Shown here: positions 44,048-53,698 of the stretch, in pieces
How positions within the stretch are numbered: the stretch's first letter is position 1
Layout: each line of letters begins with the position of its first letter
NCBI RefSeq assembly: GCF_019024285.1
Contig: NZ_WMKZ01000027.1
Span: forward strand, 1-64,000
Reading direction: 5' to 3'
DNA length: 64,000 nucleotides
Source: Alkalihalobacterium elongatum
Lineage (GTDB): Bacteria > Bacillota > Bacilli > Bacillales > Bacillaceae_F
Made by a program: the position numbers and the translations under genes
Notes under the pieces: generated by a model
Database searches by the model: none
What the model was told of the DNA's origin: nothing
What the model saw: the letters and a program-made list of their open reading frames with translations, nothing else

Positions 44048-44743
44048 TTATTTTGCAATAGAACCTACGTTAACTTTAACACCAGGACCCATTGTTGATG
44101 CAACAGCAATGTTCTTCATGTAAGTACCTTTTGCTGCAGCAGGTTTAACTTTAACTAGAGTATCTACAATTGTAGTTAAGTTCTCAACTAGTTTATTTGT
44201 TTCAAAAGAAACTTTACCAATTGGGCAGTGGATATTTCCAGCTTTATCTACACGGTACTCTACTTTACCAGCCTTAATTTCATTAACAGCTTTTTCAACT
44301 TCGAAAGTTACTGTTCCTGTTTTAGGGTTTGGCATTAAACCTTTTGGTCCTAATACACGACCAAGTTTACCAACTTGACCCATCATGTCAGGAGTAGCAA
44401 CGATTACATCAAAGTCAAACCAACCTTGGTTGATTTTGTTAATGTAGTCTTCGTCTCCAACATAATCAGCGCCAGCTGCTTCTGCTTCTTTCGCTTTTTC
44501 ACCTTTAGCAAATACTAATACACGTTGAGTTTTACCTGTACCATTTGGTAGTACAACTGCTCCACGGATTTGTTGATCTGCTTTCTTAGGGTCTACGCCA
44601 AGGCGAACAGCAACTTCAACTGTTTCATCAAACTTAGCAGTAGATGCTTTTTTTACAAGCTCAATTGCTTCTTCAGCAGAATAAACTTGATCACGATCGA
44701 TTAACTTCGTAGCTTCTTGATATTTTTTTCCATGTTTAGCCAC
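44048..44743 (-). CDS. rplA: 50S ribosomal protein L1
   Basis: At 231 residues it begins [16 protein letters not shown] and has PNPKTGTVT and the GPGVKVN end of L1, the mobile stalk protein that also binds its own mRNA. The start is GTG 44743, preceded by GAGGAGG; the in-frame ATG at 44812 is in the intergenic leader and rejected. Confidence 0.97.
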   Translation of the reverse strand: MAKHGKKYQEATKLIDRDQVYSAEEAIELVKKASTAKFDETVEVAVRLGVDPKKADQQIRGAVVLPNGTGKTQRVLVFAKGEKAKEAEAAGADYVGDEDYINKINQGWFDFDVIVATPDMMGQVGKLGRVLGPKGLMPNPKTGTVTFEVEKAVNEIKAGKVEYRVDKAGNIHCPIGKVSFETNKLVENLTTIVDTLVKVKPAAAKGTYMKNIAVASTMGPGVKVNVGSIAK

Positions 44744-44859
44744 TTTCTTTTCCTCCTCGTTTGTGGTTTTATCGGTAGTACCTCCCACTAATAAAGGTTG
44801 CGAACCTAACATACTGTTAGGTAAGGATTCCTCCTAATCGCAACCTCAAGCACAAAACA
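44744..44859 (-). promoter_or_regulatory. rplK-rplA intergenic hairpin
   Basis: Two nested inverted repeats: GGTTGCGA with TCGCAACC (44796-44803 and 44838-44845) and CCTAAC with GTTAGG (44805-44810 and 44816-44821), plus GGGAGGT downstream. This could present a site for L1 autoregulation, as seen for L1 mRNA sites in other bacteria, or protect the message. Function is inference. Confidence 0.4.
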
Positions 44860-45285
44860 TTAGTCTTCAATAACGATTCCCATGCTTCTCGCTGTTCCTT
44901 CAACCATACGCATTGCTGCTTCAACATCAGCTGCGTTTAGATCAGGCATTTTTTGCTCAGCGATTTCACGTACCTTGTCACGCTTAACAGTTGCGACTTT
45001 AGTACGGTTTGGTTCACCAGAACCTGACTCAATTCCAGCTGCTTTCTTAAGAAGAACTGCAGCAGGTGGAGTTTTAGTGATAAATGTAAAAGAACGGTCT
45101 TCAAACACCGTAATTTCAACCGGAATGATTAAACCAGCTTGATCAGAAGTACGAGCATTGAATTCTTTACAGAAGCCCATAATGTTTACTCCAGCTTGTC
45201 CTAATGCAGGTCCAACTGGTGGTGCTGGGTTTGCTTTCCCTGCTGGGATTTGTAACTTAACCATTTTAATAACCTTTTTAGCCAC
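44860..45285 (-). CDS. rplK: 50S ribosomal protein L11
   Basis: At 141 residues it has [22 protein letters not shown] and the C-terminal RNA-binding domain ([24 protein letters not shown]). It forms the GTPase-associated centre and is needed for stringent activation of Rel. The start is GTG 45285 ([12 protein letters not shown]), with GGAGGTGT five bases upstream. Confidence 0.97.
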   Translation of the reverse strand: MAKKVIKMVKLQIPAGKANPAPPVGPALGQAGVNIMGFCKEFNARTSDQAGLIIPVEITVFEDRSFTFITKTPPAAVLLKKAAGIESGSGEPNRTKVATVKRDKVREIAEQKMPDLNAADVEAAMRMVEGTARSMGIVIED

Positions 45286-45380
45286 GCGACACACCTCCTT
45301 AGTCCGTGATGTGGTAACCGGGTTTTTTTACCCTCCCACTCATTGAATGAGTATCTCAATTTTGAATACTCATATCAAAC
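45286..45380 (-). promoter_or_regulatory. rplK operon leader, possible r-protein binding site
   Basis: The leader includes a hairpin ACTCATT/AATGAGT followed by GTGGGAGGGTAAAAAAACCC and TTACCACATCACGG. The combination of hairpin and GGGAGG/CCC pairing resembles an L1- or L11-type autoregulatory site. I recall similar sequence upstream of Bacillus rplK but cannot verify it. Confidence 0.4.
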
Positions 45381-45386
45381 AAAACA

Positions 45387-45415
45387 ATATTATCACTTTA
45401 AAACTGAGATATCAA
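45387..45415 (-). promoter_or_regulatory. Promoter of rplK-rplA
   Basis: On the minus strand TTGATA (45415-45410), 17 bases, TAATAT (45392-45387). It lies between the nusG terminator and rplK. Confidence 0.65.
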
Positions 45416-45530
45416 GTTCTTTTAAAAACTATTTATATCCAGTTAGCGATTATAAGAAATTCACTTATCAGTAAAAACACCTGCAGCCAGACAAAGAAAG
45501 CGCAAGCACCAGCTTTGACGACGCTACAGA

Positions 45531-45561
45531 AAAATTAAAGCCCCTGACTCATTAAGGGCTT
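45531..45561 (-). terminator. Terminator after nusG
   Basis: AAGCCC (45538-45543) pairs with GGGCTT (45556-45561); on the minus strand TTAATTTTT follows. It lies four bases past the nusG stop. Confidence 0.8.
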
Positions 45562-45565
45562 ACGG

Positions 45566-46102
45566 TCAGATTACTTTTTCAACTTGAGTAAACTCTAACT
45601 CAACTGGAGTTTCGCGACCGAACATGTTGACGTGAACCTTAACTTTCCTCTTATCAGCTTGAATTTCTTCAATTGTTCCAATAAAGTTAGCGAAAGGTCC
45701 TTCAATAACTCTTACTGACTCTTTAATCTCAAAGTCAATATCAGCTTTAGGCTCGTCTACGCCCATTTGTTTCAATATACCTTCTACTTCTTCTGGTAAT
45801 AAAGCTGTCGGTTTAGAACCAGCACCCGCTGATCCTACAAACCCAGTAACTCCAGGAGTGTTTCGTACAACATACCAAGAATCATCAGTCATAACCATTT
45901 CAACGAGTACATAACCAGGGAATACTTTCTTTGTAACAGATCTGCTTTTTCCGTTCTTAATCTCAGTTTCTTCTTCAACTGGAACAAGAACACGGAAAAT
46001 TTTATCTGTCATATCCATTGTTTCTACTCGCATTTCAAGATTGGTTTTCACTTTGTTTTCATAGCCAGAATAAGTGTGAACTACATACCAGTTTTTCTCC
46101 AT
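45566..46102 (-). CDS. nusG: Transcription elongation/antitermination factor NusG
   Basis: At 178 residues it has the NGN domain (WYVVHTYSGYENKVK, FPGYVLVEMVM, VRNTPGVTGFVG) and a C-terminal KOW domain (VRVIEGPFANFIGTI). In Bacilli NusG promotes pausing and couples to ribosomes. It follows secE as usual. Confidence 0.98.
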   Translation of the reverse strand: MEKNWYVVHTYSGYENKVKTNLEMRVETMDMTDKIFRVLVPVEEETEIKNGKSRSVTKKVFPGYVLVEMVMTDDSWYVVRNTPGVTGFVGSAGAGSKPTALLPEEVEGILKQMGVDEPKADIDFEIKESVRVIEGPFANFIGTIEEIQADKRKVKVHVNMFGRETPVELEFTQVEKVI

Positions 46103-46169
46103 ACATCTTAGGACTATACTTGTCCTTCCCTCCTCTATGGATAAACTCCAAGACTAACTCGTTCAACTT

Positions 46170-46367
46170 TTAGCCTAGTATTAAACGGAGTAAACTTGAA
46201 ATCCCTAGGTCAACTATTGCAAAAAAGACTGAAATAAAAGCAACTGTTCCGAGTACGACTAACGTATAACGTGTCAACTCTTTGCGTGTCGGCCAAGTTA
46301 CTCGCTTCAATTCAGCCATTACTTCACGTAAAAACTTAAAAATGCTTTTTTTCTCACGGTCAGCCAA
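46170..46367 (-). CDS. secE: Protein translocase subunit SecE
   Basis: At 65 residues it has the amphipathic segment FKFLREVMAELKRVTWPTRKE and a single membrane helix (about 35-55), the minimal SecE of Gram-positives. It clamps the SecY channel encoded 26 kb away. Confidence 0.97.
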   Translation of the reverse strand: MADREKKSIFKFLREVMAELKRVTWPTRKELTRYTLVVLGTVAFISVFFAIVDLGISSLLRLILG

Positions 46368-46435
46368 TCATGACACCTCCAGCACCCATCATTGAGTAAG
46401 CAACCATTTATTTAATAAAAAAGACCGCTATCTTT

Positions 46436-46585
46436 TTATTTTGTTTCTTGGTGAAGTGTGTGGGTTTTGCAAATTTTACAAAACTTCTTCATTTCAATGC
46501 GGATCGCTTGATCTTGCATACTCTTTTCTGTTGTATAATTTCTTGATTTACATTCTGAACAGGCTAGTACAGCTTTTTTCCGCAT
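46436..46585 (-). CDS. rpmGB: 50S ribosomal protein L33, zinc-binding type
   Basis: A 49-codon gene begins MRKKAVLACSECKSRNYTT and ends with CKICKTHTLHQETK. The two CxxC pairs form the zinc site. GGAGGT precedes the ATG. It lies between sigH and secE as in B. subtilis. Confidence 0.95.
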   Translation of the reverse strand: MRKKAVLACSECKSRNYTTEKSMQDQAIRIEMKKFCKICKTHTLHQETK

Positions 46586-46632
46586 CGAGTACCTCCGAAA
46601 AAAACAATTAAGAAATGCTTACATTCTTTTAA

Positions 46633-46661
46633 ACTCTATCATAACGGCTTTTTAGTGTCAA
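46633..46661 (-). promoter_or_regulatory. Promoter of rpmGB-secE-nusG
   Basis: On the minus strand TTGACA (46661-46656), 17 bases, TAGAGT (46638-46633). The -10 is weaker than elsewhere. It follows the sigH terminator. Confidence 0.5.
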
Positions 46662-46711
46662 CAAAGCATTTGGTGTCCATTTCCATTATGTACATATAAA
46701 TAAAAAAATAA

Positions 46712-46781
46712 ACATAAGGTTAACTCTTGTTACTAGCCATGGTTTAAGAGGCTTGTCACATAAAATAAGTCAACCTTATGT
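46712..46781 (-). terminator. Terminator after sigH
   Basis: ACATAAGGTT (46712-46721) and AACCTTATGT (46772-46781) form a stem extended past a mismatch; on the minus strand TTATTTTTTTATTT follows. The loop is about 50 bases. Confidence 0.65.
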
Positions 46782-46794
46782 ATCCTGTTTTCTA

Positions 46795-47445
46795 CTATAA
46801 ACTAATGCCTTTCAACTCTACGTATCGTTCTAATTTTCTCTTTACTCTTTGCAGTGCATTATCTATCGATTTAACATGGCGATTTAAGTCAGCTGATATT
46901 TCCTGGTATGACCTACCATCCAAATACAACATAAGGACTTTTCGTTCCAATTCACTTAGAATTTCACCCATTTTAAGTTCAATATCATCAAACTCTTCTT
47001 GGTTTATGAGCAATTCTTCTGGGTCAGTCACTCGTGTCCCGCAAATGACATCAAGGAGCGTTCGGTCTGATTCTTCATCATATAATGGTTTATCAAGGGA
47101 AACATACGAGTTAAGCGGAATATGTTTTTGACGGGTTGCTGTTTTAATAGCTGTAATAATTTGTCTCGTAATACACAATTCAGCAAATGCTTTAAAAGAA
47201 GAGAGCTTGTCCTCTTTGTAGTCACGTATTGCTTTATATAGACCTATCATGCCTTCCTGTACAATGTCTTCGTGATCAGCACCAATTAAAAAGTAAGACC
47301 TCGCCTTTGCACGAACAAAGTTCTTATACTTATTAATTAAATACTCTAATGCTGCACTATCTCCCTCTCTAACCTTCTCCACTAGTAATTCATCTTCAGT
47401 TTGTCCTATATTAGGGTTTACCGTCTCCTTGAGTTGAATGCTCAC
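46795..47445 (-). CDS. sigH: RNA polymerase sigma-H factor (Spo0H)
   Basis: At 216 residues it has sigma regions 2 (YFLIGADHEDIVQEGMIGLYKAI) and 4.2 (RSYQEISADLNRHVKSIDNAL) typical of SigH, which drives entry into sporulation and competence genes. The start is GTG 47445 with GGAGGG six bases upstream; ATG 47463 lies upstream of that site. The kinase at 5549-6940, kbaA and this gene all feed the Spo0A pathway. Confidence 0.96.
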   Translation of the reverse strand: MSIQLKETVNPNIGQTEDELLVEKVREGDSAALEYLINKYKNFVRAKARSYFLIGADHEDIVQEGMIGLYKAIRDYKEDKLSSFKAFAELCITRQIITAIKTATRQKHIPLNSYVSLDKPLYDEESDRTLLDVICGTRVTDPEELLINQEEFDDIELKMGEILSELERKVLMLYLDGRSYQEISADLNRHVKSIDNALQRVKRKLERYVELKGISL

Positions 47446-47486
47446 AAAAATCCCTCCGACCATGACTGATGTTTAGATATAAAATT

Positions 47487-47516
47487 ATTATATAGTACCT
47501 TTTTTGGAAGCGTCAA
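47487..47516 (-). promoter_or_regulatory. Promoter of sigH
   Basis: On the minus strand TTGACG (47516-47511), 18 bases, TATAAT (47492-47487), in the 57-base gap after rae1. In B. subtilis the sigH promoter is repressed by AbrB; an AbrB site cannot be recognized from sequence. Confidence 0.65.
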
Positions 47517-47520
47517 CCAC

Positions 47521-48033
47521 TCAAGAGCCGCCTCGACGCCATTTTTCAAAAATTTCAGCCATTTCCTTTGAAAGCGAGATTTTTGTCGAAGATGCTGGTT
47601 TTCGACTATGTTCGACAGCCTTTTTAATTCCTTTTTCAGCCGTTTCTAATTCAACAAGAAGTTCACGCGCAGACTTCCTTAGGGCGCCACTTCCGAAGAT
47701 GACAGACTGTTCGGTGAAGTCGGAGGTTGCTACATAAATACGTGTTACTACGTTCTTTAATTCCCTTACCAGCTTTTCTATCCTCTCATCTGCTGTTTCA
47801 TTTTCACGAGTGTAAATCACTTGAATACGATGGTTTTTATACTTTTTTCCGACACCAGGTACCATATGGGCATCAAACACAAGCATAACTTTAATCCCTG
47901 TATAGGCTTGATACTCTGCCATTTTTTCAATTAAATGATCCCTAGCTAGGTTTAAATCTTTCTTTTTTAATACCCTTAGCTCTGGCCATGCCCCAATGAT
48001 GTTATAGCCATCAACTAATAATATATCTTTCAT
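47521..48033 (-). CDS. rae1: Ribosome-dependent mRNA endonuclease Rae1 (YacP)
   Basis: At 170 residues it has the NYN/PIN-like domain with catalytic aspartates in LLVDGYNIIGAW, VFDAH and ATSDFTEQ. B. subtilis Rae1 enters the A site and cleaves mRNA in a translation-dependent way. It follows rlmB with one spare base. Confidence 0.95.
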   Translation of the reverse strand: MKDILLVDGYNIIGAWPELRVLKKKDLNLARDHLIEKMAEYQAYTGIKVMLVFDAHMVPGVGKKYKNHRIQVIYTRENETADERIEKLVRELKNVVTRIYVATSDFTEQSVIFGSGALRKSARELLVELETAEKGIKKAVEHSRKPASSTKISLSKEMAEIFEKWRRGGS

Positions 48034-48034
48034 T

Positions 48035-48790
48035 TTAGCCCCTGCCTATTGGACTACGCTGACGGTAAACCTCATACATTAAAAGACTTGCCGCTACAGA
48101 AGCGTTTAAGGACGTTACTTGACCAACCATTGGTATCTGTACGAGAAAATCACATTTTTCTTTTATAAGGCGACTGATTCCTTTACCTTCACTTCCGATT
48201 ACTAGACCTATCGACATATTAAAATTTGCTTGCCTATAATCTTCTGTTCCTTGGGCATCAGTACCCGCAAACCATAAGCCCTCTTTCTTTAGTTCATCCA
48301 TGGTCCGAGCTATGTTGGTTACTCGTACAACAGGTACATGCTGAATAGCCCCCGTTGATGCTTTAGCAACCGCTTGAGTTAACCCTACAGCTCTCCGCTT
48401 TGGAATGATAACACCATGGGCTCCTGCCGCATCGGCTGTCCTTAGGATGGAACCTAAATTATGTGGATCTTCCACTTCATCGAGAACTAAGAAAAAGGGT
48501 TCTTCATTCCGTTCTCTTGCGCGAGCGAATAAATCACTCATTTCTGCATATTGATAAGCTGCAATTGAAGCAACTACACCTTGATGATTAGGTGAATCAA
48601 CAAGCTGTTCAAGCTTTCGTTTAGGCACGTGTTGGACGATAACTCCGTTTTCTTTAGCAAGTTGAAGCACCTTGGAAACTTGTCCCTTTTGAGTACCCTC
48701 ACCAATCCAAATTTTGTTGATCGGGTGTGCTGCTTTAAGTGCTTCTATAACTGGATTTTTTCCCATAATGAATTCTACTTCTTTACTCAT
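48035..48790 (-). CDS. rlmB: 23S rRNA 2'-O-methyltransferase RlmB/TrmH family
   Basis: At 251 residues it has an L30-like N-terminal substrate-binding domain (FIMGKNPVIEAL, IWIGEG) and a SPOUT domain with NLGSILRTADAAG, GSEGKG and SLNASVAASLLMYE, which form the trefoil knot. It probably methylates 23S rRNA near G2251. Confidence 0.94.
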   Translation of the reverse strand: MSKEVEFIMGKNPVIEALKAAHPINKIWIGEGTQKGQVSKVLQLAKENGVIVQHVPKRKLEQLVDSPNHQGVVASIAAYQYAEMSDLFARARERNEEPFFLVLDEVEDPHNLGSILRTADAAGAHGVIIPKRRAVGLTQAVAKASTGAIQHVPVVRVTNIARTMDELKKEGLWFAGTDAQGTEDYRQANFNMSIGLVIGSEGKGISRLIKEKCDFLVQIPMVGQVTSLNASVAASLLMYEVYRQRSPIGRG

Positions 48791-48797
48791 GACCGAA

Positions 48798-49208
48798 CTA
48801 GCCCTCTCTTTCTATTAAAAGAAACATCCTTTGAATGATTTCATCTAGCCGACTTTGATTTTCTAATAGGTAATGATATCCGAGTAGCGCTTCGAACGCA
48901 GTACTGTATCGATACGTGTTATGGTCTGTATTTTTAGGAATGGTTCCTGATTTAGCATTACGACCTCTCATAACGACACTCTGTTCTTCTTCTGTAAAAA
49001 AGTTTTCTTCTAGTAACGCGCCAATTACTTTAGCTTGTGCCTTAGCTGAAACATAACGAGTTGCTTCATGATGGAGCTTATTAGGTCTTGTTTTTCCAAT
49101 TGCAATTAAATGGTAGCGCACATAGGTGTCTAAGATTGCATCACCCATGTACGCTAGTGCTAATGCATTTAACTGTTTAGCATCAATTCTATGATCACTA
49201 ATTTTCAT
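48798..49208 (-). CDS. mrnC: Mini-ribonuclease III (MrnC)
   Basis: At 136 residues it has the RNase III core ([16 protein letters not shown] and the late catalytic region [14 protein letters not shown]) with no double-stranded RNA-binding domain, as in Mini-III, which processes 23S rRNA ends. ATG 49208 lies four bases after cysS and follows GAGGTCAT; the longer frame to 49253 is not supported. Confidence 0.94.
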   Translation of the reverse strand: MKISDHRIDAKQLNALALAYMGDAILDTYVRYHLIAIGKTRPNKLHHEATRYVSAKAQAKVIGALLEENFFTEEEQSVVMRGRNAKSGTIPKNTDHNTYRYSTAFEALLGYHYLLENQSRLDEIIQRMFLLIEREG

Positions 49209-49212
49209 TGAA

Positions 49213-50613
49213 TTATGACCTCTTCCAACGAACGCCTTGTGGAGTATCTTCAAGAATTATTCCTTTTGCTTTTAAGTCATCTCTAATTTGATCTGCTAAG
49301 GCAAAATCACGATTTTTTCGAGCATTTGTACGATCTTCAATCAACTGTTCAATTTCCTCATCTAGTAATTCCTGTTGTACTTCTAGTTTGATCCCTAATA
49401 CTGAACCTAATTCAGTTAAATGCTTATGGAAAGCTTCTAAAACATTCTTAGACGTTTGTTCTTCACGTAAATAAACATTCGCTTCTTTTGCAAGATCAAA
49501 CAATACAGAGATGGCATTTGCTGTGTTAAAATCATCATCCATTTCTTTAATGAAACGGTCTTTAAAGCTATTGACTTTTTCAAGCCAAGTTTCAGTTTCC
49601 TTTCCTAAGTCTGCACTTTCGGATAAACGATGTTTGAGGTTTTCAACTGTCGTTTGAAGGCGCTCCAGACCGTTCTTGGCACTTTCTAACAATTCACTGC
49701 TAAAATTAATTGGACTTCTGTAGTGGGCAAGTAACATAAAAAACCTTACGACATCTGGCGAATGTTGTTGAATGATGTCATGTACAAGAACAAAGTTTCC
49801 GAGTGATTTCGACATTTTTTCGTTATCAATCTTAATATATCCATTATGAATCCAATAATTTGCCATTGTTTTTCCAGTTAATGCCTCTGATTGTGCAATT
49901 TCATTTTCATGGTGAGGGAAAGTTAAATCTTGCCCACCTGCATGAATATCAATCGTATCTCCTAAATATTTTTTTACCATCGCTGAACATTCAATATGCC
50001 AACCTGGTCTACCTTTACCCCACGGACTCTCCCAAGAAATTTCATCAGCTTTTTCTGCTTTCCAGAGGGCAAAGTCTAACGGATCTTCTTTCCCAAGATC
50101 TACCTCAATACGAGCACCTGATTGAAGATCTCCAATCGATTGATCAGAAAGCTTTCCGTAGCCATCAAATTTTCTAGTTCGGTAATAGACATCGCCATTA
50201 ACTTCGTAGGCATAACCTTTATCAATTAAAGCAGAAATAAAATCAATAATTTCTGGGATCGTCTCTGTCACTCTTGGATGGTGATCTGCTTTTTCTACCC
50301 CTAATGCACATGTATCCTCATGGTAGGCATGAATAAATCTTTCTGCAATGGTTGGAACATCTTCTCCTAATTCTTTGGCAGCACGAATTAGTTTGTCATC
50401 TACATCTGTAAAGTTTGAAATAAATGAAACTTCAAATCCACGATATTGAAAGTAACGGCGAACAACATCAAAGACAATCGCTGGCCTTGCGTTTCCGATA
50501 TGAATGTAATTGTAGACTGTTGGACCACAAACATACATTTTTACTTTCCCCTCTTCAATCGGCACAAATTTTTCCTTTTTTCGTGTCAGTGTGTTATATA
50601 AAGTAATTGTCAT
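49213..50613 (-). CDS. cysS: Cysteinyl-tRNA synthetase
   Basis: At 466 residues it has zinc and substrate motifs [16 protein letters not shown] (HIGH variant), [23 protein letters not shown] and KMSKSLGN. It lies 21 bases after cysE, under the same T-box. Confidence 0.98.
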   Translation of the reverse strand: MTITLYNTLTRKKEKFVPIEEGKVKMYVCGPTVYNYIHIGNARPAIVFDVVRRYFQYRGFEVSFISNFTDVDDKLIRAAKELGEDVPTIAERFIHAYHEDTCALGVEKADHHPRVTETIPEIIDFISALIDKGYAYEVNGDVYYRTRKFDGYGKLSDQSIGDLQSGARIEVDLGKEDPLDFALWKAEKADEISWESPWGKGRPGWHIECSAMVKKYLGDTIDIHAGGQDLTFPHHENEIAQSEALTGKTMANYWIHNGYIKIDNEKMSKSLGNFVLVHDIIQQHSPDVVRFFMLLAHYRSPINFSSELLESAKNGLERLQTTVENLKHRLSESADLGKETETWLEKVNSFKDRFIKEMDDDFNTANAISVLFDLAKEANVYLREEQTSKNVLEAFHKHLTELGSVLGIKLEVQQELLDEEIEQLIEDRTNARKNRDFALADQIRDDLKAKGIILEDTPQGVRWKRS

Positions 50614-50634
50614 TGAACTAATCAGCTCCTGATC

Positions 50635-51300
50635 CTATTCTTTTTCTATTACCTGTTTTCGCTTATAATATTCAATTTCAGTTCGAAGTGCGTCAATCTG
50701 ATCTTCTAACTCACGAAACTTATCGGAGATTGGATCCGGTAAATTGTGATGATCTAAATTCCCCTTTACTTTCACCCCATCTTGAAGCACTACTTTGCCT
50801 GGTATACCAACGACCGTAGAATTTTTAGGGACCTCTTTTAATACAACAGAACCTGCTCCAATTCTCGCATTTTCTCCTATTGTAAATGATCCTAAAATCT
50901 TTGCGCCTGAAGCAATAAGTACATTATCTTCAAGTGTTGGGTGTCGCTTACCTTTTTCTTTACCAGTTCCACCTAAAGTTACACCTTGATATATAGTTAC
51001 ATTATCACCAATTTCACATGTTTCCCCAATAACTACTCCCATTCCATGGTCAATAAATAGACGCTGACCTATTTTAGCTCCTGGATGGATCTCAATTCCA
51101 GTAAAGAAACGACTTATTTGTGAAATTGAACGTGCAAAGAAATACATTTTCCTTTTCCAAAACCAATGCGCCAGTCGATGAGACCATATTGCGTGCACAC
51201 CTGAATAAGTAAAAATAACTTCTAGACGACTTCTCGCTGCTGGATCCTGTTCAAAAACAACATCAATATCATTTTTTAATGTTTGAAACACCTTTCTCAT
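50635..51300 (-). CDS. cysE: Serine O-acetyltransferase
   Basis: At 221 residues it has an N-terminal helical part and a left-handed beta-helix with hexapeptide repeats ([28 protein letters not shown]-type) and the catalytic histidine in IDHG. It makes O-acetylserine for cysteine synthesis. ATG 51300 follows GGGGAGG; ATG 51315 is just before that site. Confidence 0.97.
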   Translation of the reverse strand: MRKVFQTLKNDIDVVFEQDPAARSRLEVIFTYSGVHAIWSHRLAHWFWKRKMYFFARSISQISRFFTGIEIHPGAKIGQRLFIDHGMGVVIGETCEIGDNVTIYQGVTLGGTGKEKGKRHPTLEDNVLIASGAKILGSFTIGENARIGAGSVVLKEVPKNSTVVGIPGKVVLQDGVKVKGNLDHHNLPDPISDKFRELEDQIDALRTEIEYYKRKQVIEKE

Positions 51301-51347
51301 ACTTTCCTCCCCCATCGCCTTGTTGACTGAATTGTTCTAGCGCATAG

Positions 51348-51590
51348 AAAAAAGCGTCTTTGTGCATTTGCACAGAGACGCTTTTAGCGCGGTTCCACTC
51401 TGTTTAAGCAATGTATTGTTTATTGCTTCTCCTCTACTACGATAACGGCGTAACCGCTCTTACCTACTATAATTTCAATAAGAGACTCGAAGGCGCAACT
51501 TCAGAACGACTCATCTTAAACCACTTTCAGCCATGGTGGTTCTCTCTGAAAAGACAGCTCTGTTCCTACTCTACCTTGTCTTCGTTTTAA
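51348..51590 (-). ncRNA. T-box leader, cysteine-specific, upstream of cysE-cysS
   Basis: On the minus strand a long leader has AGAGAG and GGCTGAAAG Stem I motifs, a specifier TGC (51497-51495) in GAAGTTGCGCC, and the T-box TGGAACCGCG (51397-51388). A terminator hairpin follows (AAGCGTCT and AGACGCTT arms, 51351-51384) with a T-run. Uncharged tRNA-Cys would favour the antiterminator and transcription of cysE-cysS. The TGC specifier, decoding cysteine, fits the downstream genes. Confidence 0.92.
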
Positions 51591-51600
51591 CTTATTTTAG

Positions 51601-53061
51601 TTAAAATTGTAATGCTTGCTTAAGACGTTGAATGACTAATTCTTTGCCAAGTAATTCTAAAGTATCTGGTAAATCACGTCCGTGCGTTTGTCCTGTTGTC
51701 GCTACACGAATTGGCATAAATAACTTTTTACCTTTATGACCTGTTGCTTTTTGTGTCGCTTTTGTTGCCTTATTAATAAATTCAGCAGTATATACTTCAA
51801 TTTCTTCTAGTTCATTAATAAATTGTTGTAATACTTCAGGAACCTGCTCTTCAGCTAAAATTGTTCTTGCCTCTTCATTATAATCGATTTCTGATTTGAA
51901 AAACAACTCTGTAAGCTCAACGATTTCTGCTCCGTAAGACATCTGTTCCTGATATAGTCCAATCAGGCGCTTAGCCCATTCCGTTTGATCAGACGACAGA
52001 TTTTCTGGTAATCTTCCAGCACGAATTAAATGTGGCAATGCTAGTTCGACGACACGATCTAATTCGGCTTCTTTCATATACTGATTGTTCATCCATGCCA
52101 ACTTATCTGTATCAAACACAGCTGGAGCTTTCGCTACTCTTTCTAGGCTAAACTGCTCAATTAACTGCTCTTTAGTAAACACTTCTTCTTCTCCTACAGG
52201 TGACCAACCTAATAGAGCAAGGAAATTAACGATCGCTTCTGGAAGATATCCTAAATCACGGTATTGCTCAACAAATTGGATGATCGATTCGTCACGTTTA
52301 CTCATTTTCTGACGGTCAGGGTTTAAGATGAGTGAAGCATGAGCAAACTTCGGTAATTCCCAGCCGAATGCTTCATATAGCATAGCTTGACGTGGTGTAT
52401 TAGATAGATGCTCTTCTCCTCTAATAATATGAGTAATTTTCATTAAATGATCATCAATGACTACCGCAAAGTTATACATTGGTATCCCGTCATTTCGCGC
52501 AATGACAAAGTCACCGATGCCTTCTGACTCAAAACGAACTTCACCACGAACAGCATCATCAATTACATATGTCTTTCCTTCTTGTACACGGAAACGAACG
52601 ACTGGTTTTAAGCCCTTTTCTTCATATGATTTTCTTTGCTCTTCTGATAGATCACGATCTCGTCCACTATATTTAGGATTTTCCCCACGAGCAATTTGAG
52701 CTTCACGTTCCGCTTCAAGCTCTTCTTCAGTCATATAACAATAATATGCTTTCTTTTCATCAATTAACTGTTGGATATATTTTTTATAAATATCCAATCT
52801 TTCCATACAGCTATATGGGCCGTATTCACCACCAATATCAACACTTTCATCCCAATCGATCTGGAGCCACTTTAAGCTCTCTAATAACTTTTCTTGAGCA
52901 TTTTCAACGTTTCTAGCTTGATCTGTATCTTCTATACGTAAAATAAACTTGCCGCCTTGGTTTCTAGCGTATAAATAGTTAAAAAGAGCAGACCTTGCTC
53001 CTCCAATATGTAAATGTCCTGTAGGACTTGGGGCAAAACGTACTCGTACTTCATTTGACAT
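51601..53061 (-). CDS. gltX: Glutamyl-tRNA synthetase
   Basis: At 486 residues it has [11 protein letters not shown] (HIGH motif) and KMSKRDES (KMSKS motif). In Bacillus this enzyme is non-discriminating and also charges tRNA-Gln for GatCAB; that is known for the family. The gene has its own promoter and is followed by the cys T-box. Confidence 0.98.
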   Translation of the reverse strand: MSNEVRVRFAPSPTGHLHIGGARSALFNYLYARNQGGKFILRIEDTDQARNVENAQEKLLESLKWLQIDWDESVDIGGEYGPYSCMERLDIYKKYIQQLIDEKKAYYCYMTEEELEAEREAQIARGENPKYSGRDRDLSEEQRKSYEEKGLKPVVRFRVQEGKTYVIDDAVRGEVRFESEGIGDFVIARNDGIPMYNFAVVIDDHLMKITHIIRGEEHLSNTPRQAMLYEAFGWELPKFAHASLILNPDRQKMSKRDESIIQFVEQYRDLGYLPEAIVNFLALLGWSPVGEEEVFTKEQLIEQFSLERVAKAPAVFDTDKLAWMNNQYMKEAELDRVVELALPHLIRAGRLPENLSSDQTEWAKRLIGLYQEQMSYGAEIVELTELFFKSEIDYNEEARTILAEEQVPEVLQQFINELEEIEVYTAEFINKATKATQKATGHKGKKLFMPIRVATTGQTHGRDLPDTLELLGKELVIQRLKQALQF

Positions 53062-53108
53062 AATGACACCTTCCCATTCTTTCGTTTCGCATAGTTATTC
53101 TGTAACAT

Positions 53109-53137
53109 ATTATTACGAAATCACGCTACGCGGTCAA
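53109..53137 (-). promoter_or_regulatory. Candidate promoter of gltX
   Basis: On the minus strand TTGACC (53137-53132), 17 bases, AATAAT (53114-53109). It is a weak -10 but lies in the right place, 48 bases before the gltX start. Confidence 0.4.
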
Positions 53138-53212
53138 GCATTTTAAGAAAACAGGCTAATAGCACAAAGTAACAATCTTTGAAAAAAAGAGACTTACATA
53201 ACCTTTTCTATA

Positions 53213-53698
53213 TTATTTATTCTCTGTCTTCGTTAGTAAAATGACTGCCTGGGCTGCAATCCCTTCTCCTCTACCAGTAAATCCAAGTTTTTCTGTTGTC
53301 GTTGCTTTTACATTTACTTGGTCTACACTACCTTCTAGTAGTTGGGCAATTCGTTCTTTCATTCGCGAAATGTGCGGCGCCATTTTTGGCTGTTGGGCAA
53401 TAATCGTACAATCAATATTTCCCAGTGAATAACCCTTCATTTTTACAATGCCCCAGACATGTTCAAGCAACTTCGCTGAATCGGCATCTTTAAATTCAGG
53501 GTCTGTATCAGGAAAGTGTCTTCCAATATCCCCCTCACCGATTGCTCCTAAAGCAGCATCAGCAATTGTATGTAACAAAACATCTGCATCTGAATGTCCG
53601 AGTAAGCCTTTTTCATAGTCAATTTCAATTCCACCAATAATAAGTGGCCGTCCCTCTACTAATTGATGAACATCAAAGCCTTGTCCAACTCTTATCAT
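53213..53698 (-). CDS. ispF: 2-C-methyl-D-erythritol 2,4-cyclodiphosphate synthase
   Basis: At 161 residues it has [19 protein letters not shown] with the metal ligands, [14 protein letters not shown], and GEGIAAQAV at the end. It acts in the MEP isoprenoid pathway. Its start overlaps the ispD stop by one base. Confidence 0.98.
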   Translation of the reverse strand: MIRVGQGFDVHQLVEGRPLIIGGIEIDYEKGLLGHSDADVLLHTIADAALGAIGEGDIGRHFPDTDPEFKDADSAKLLEHVWGIVKMKGYSLGNIDCTIIAQQPKMAPHISRMKERIAQLLEGSVDQVNVKATTTEKLGFTGRGEGIAAQAVILLTKTENK

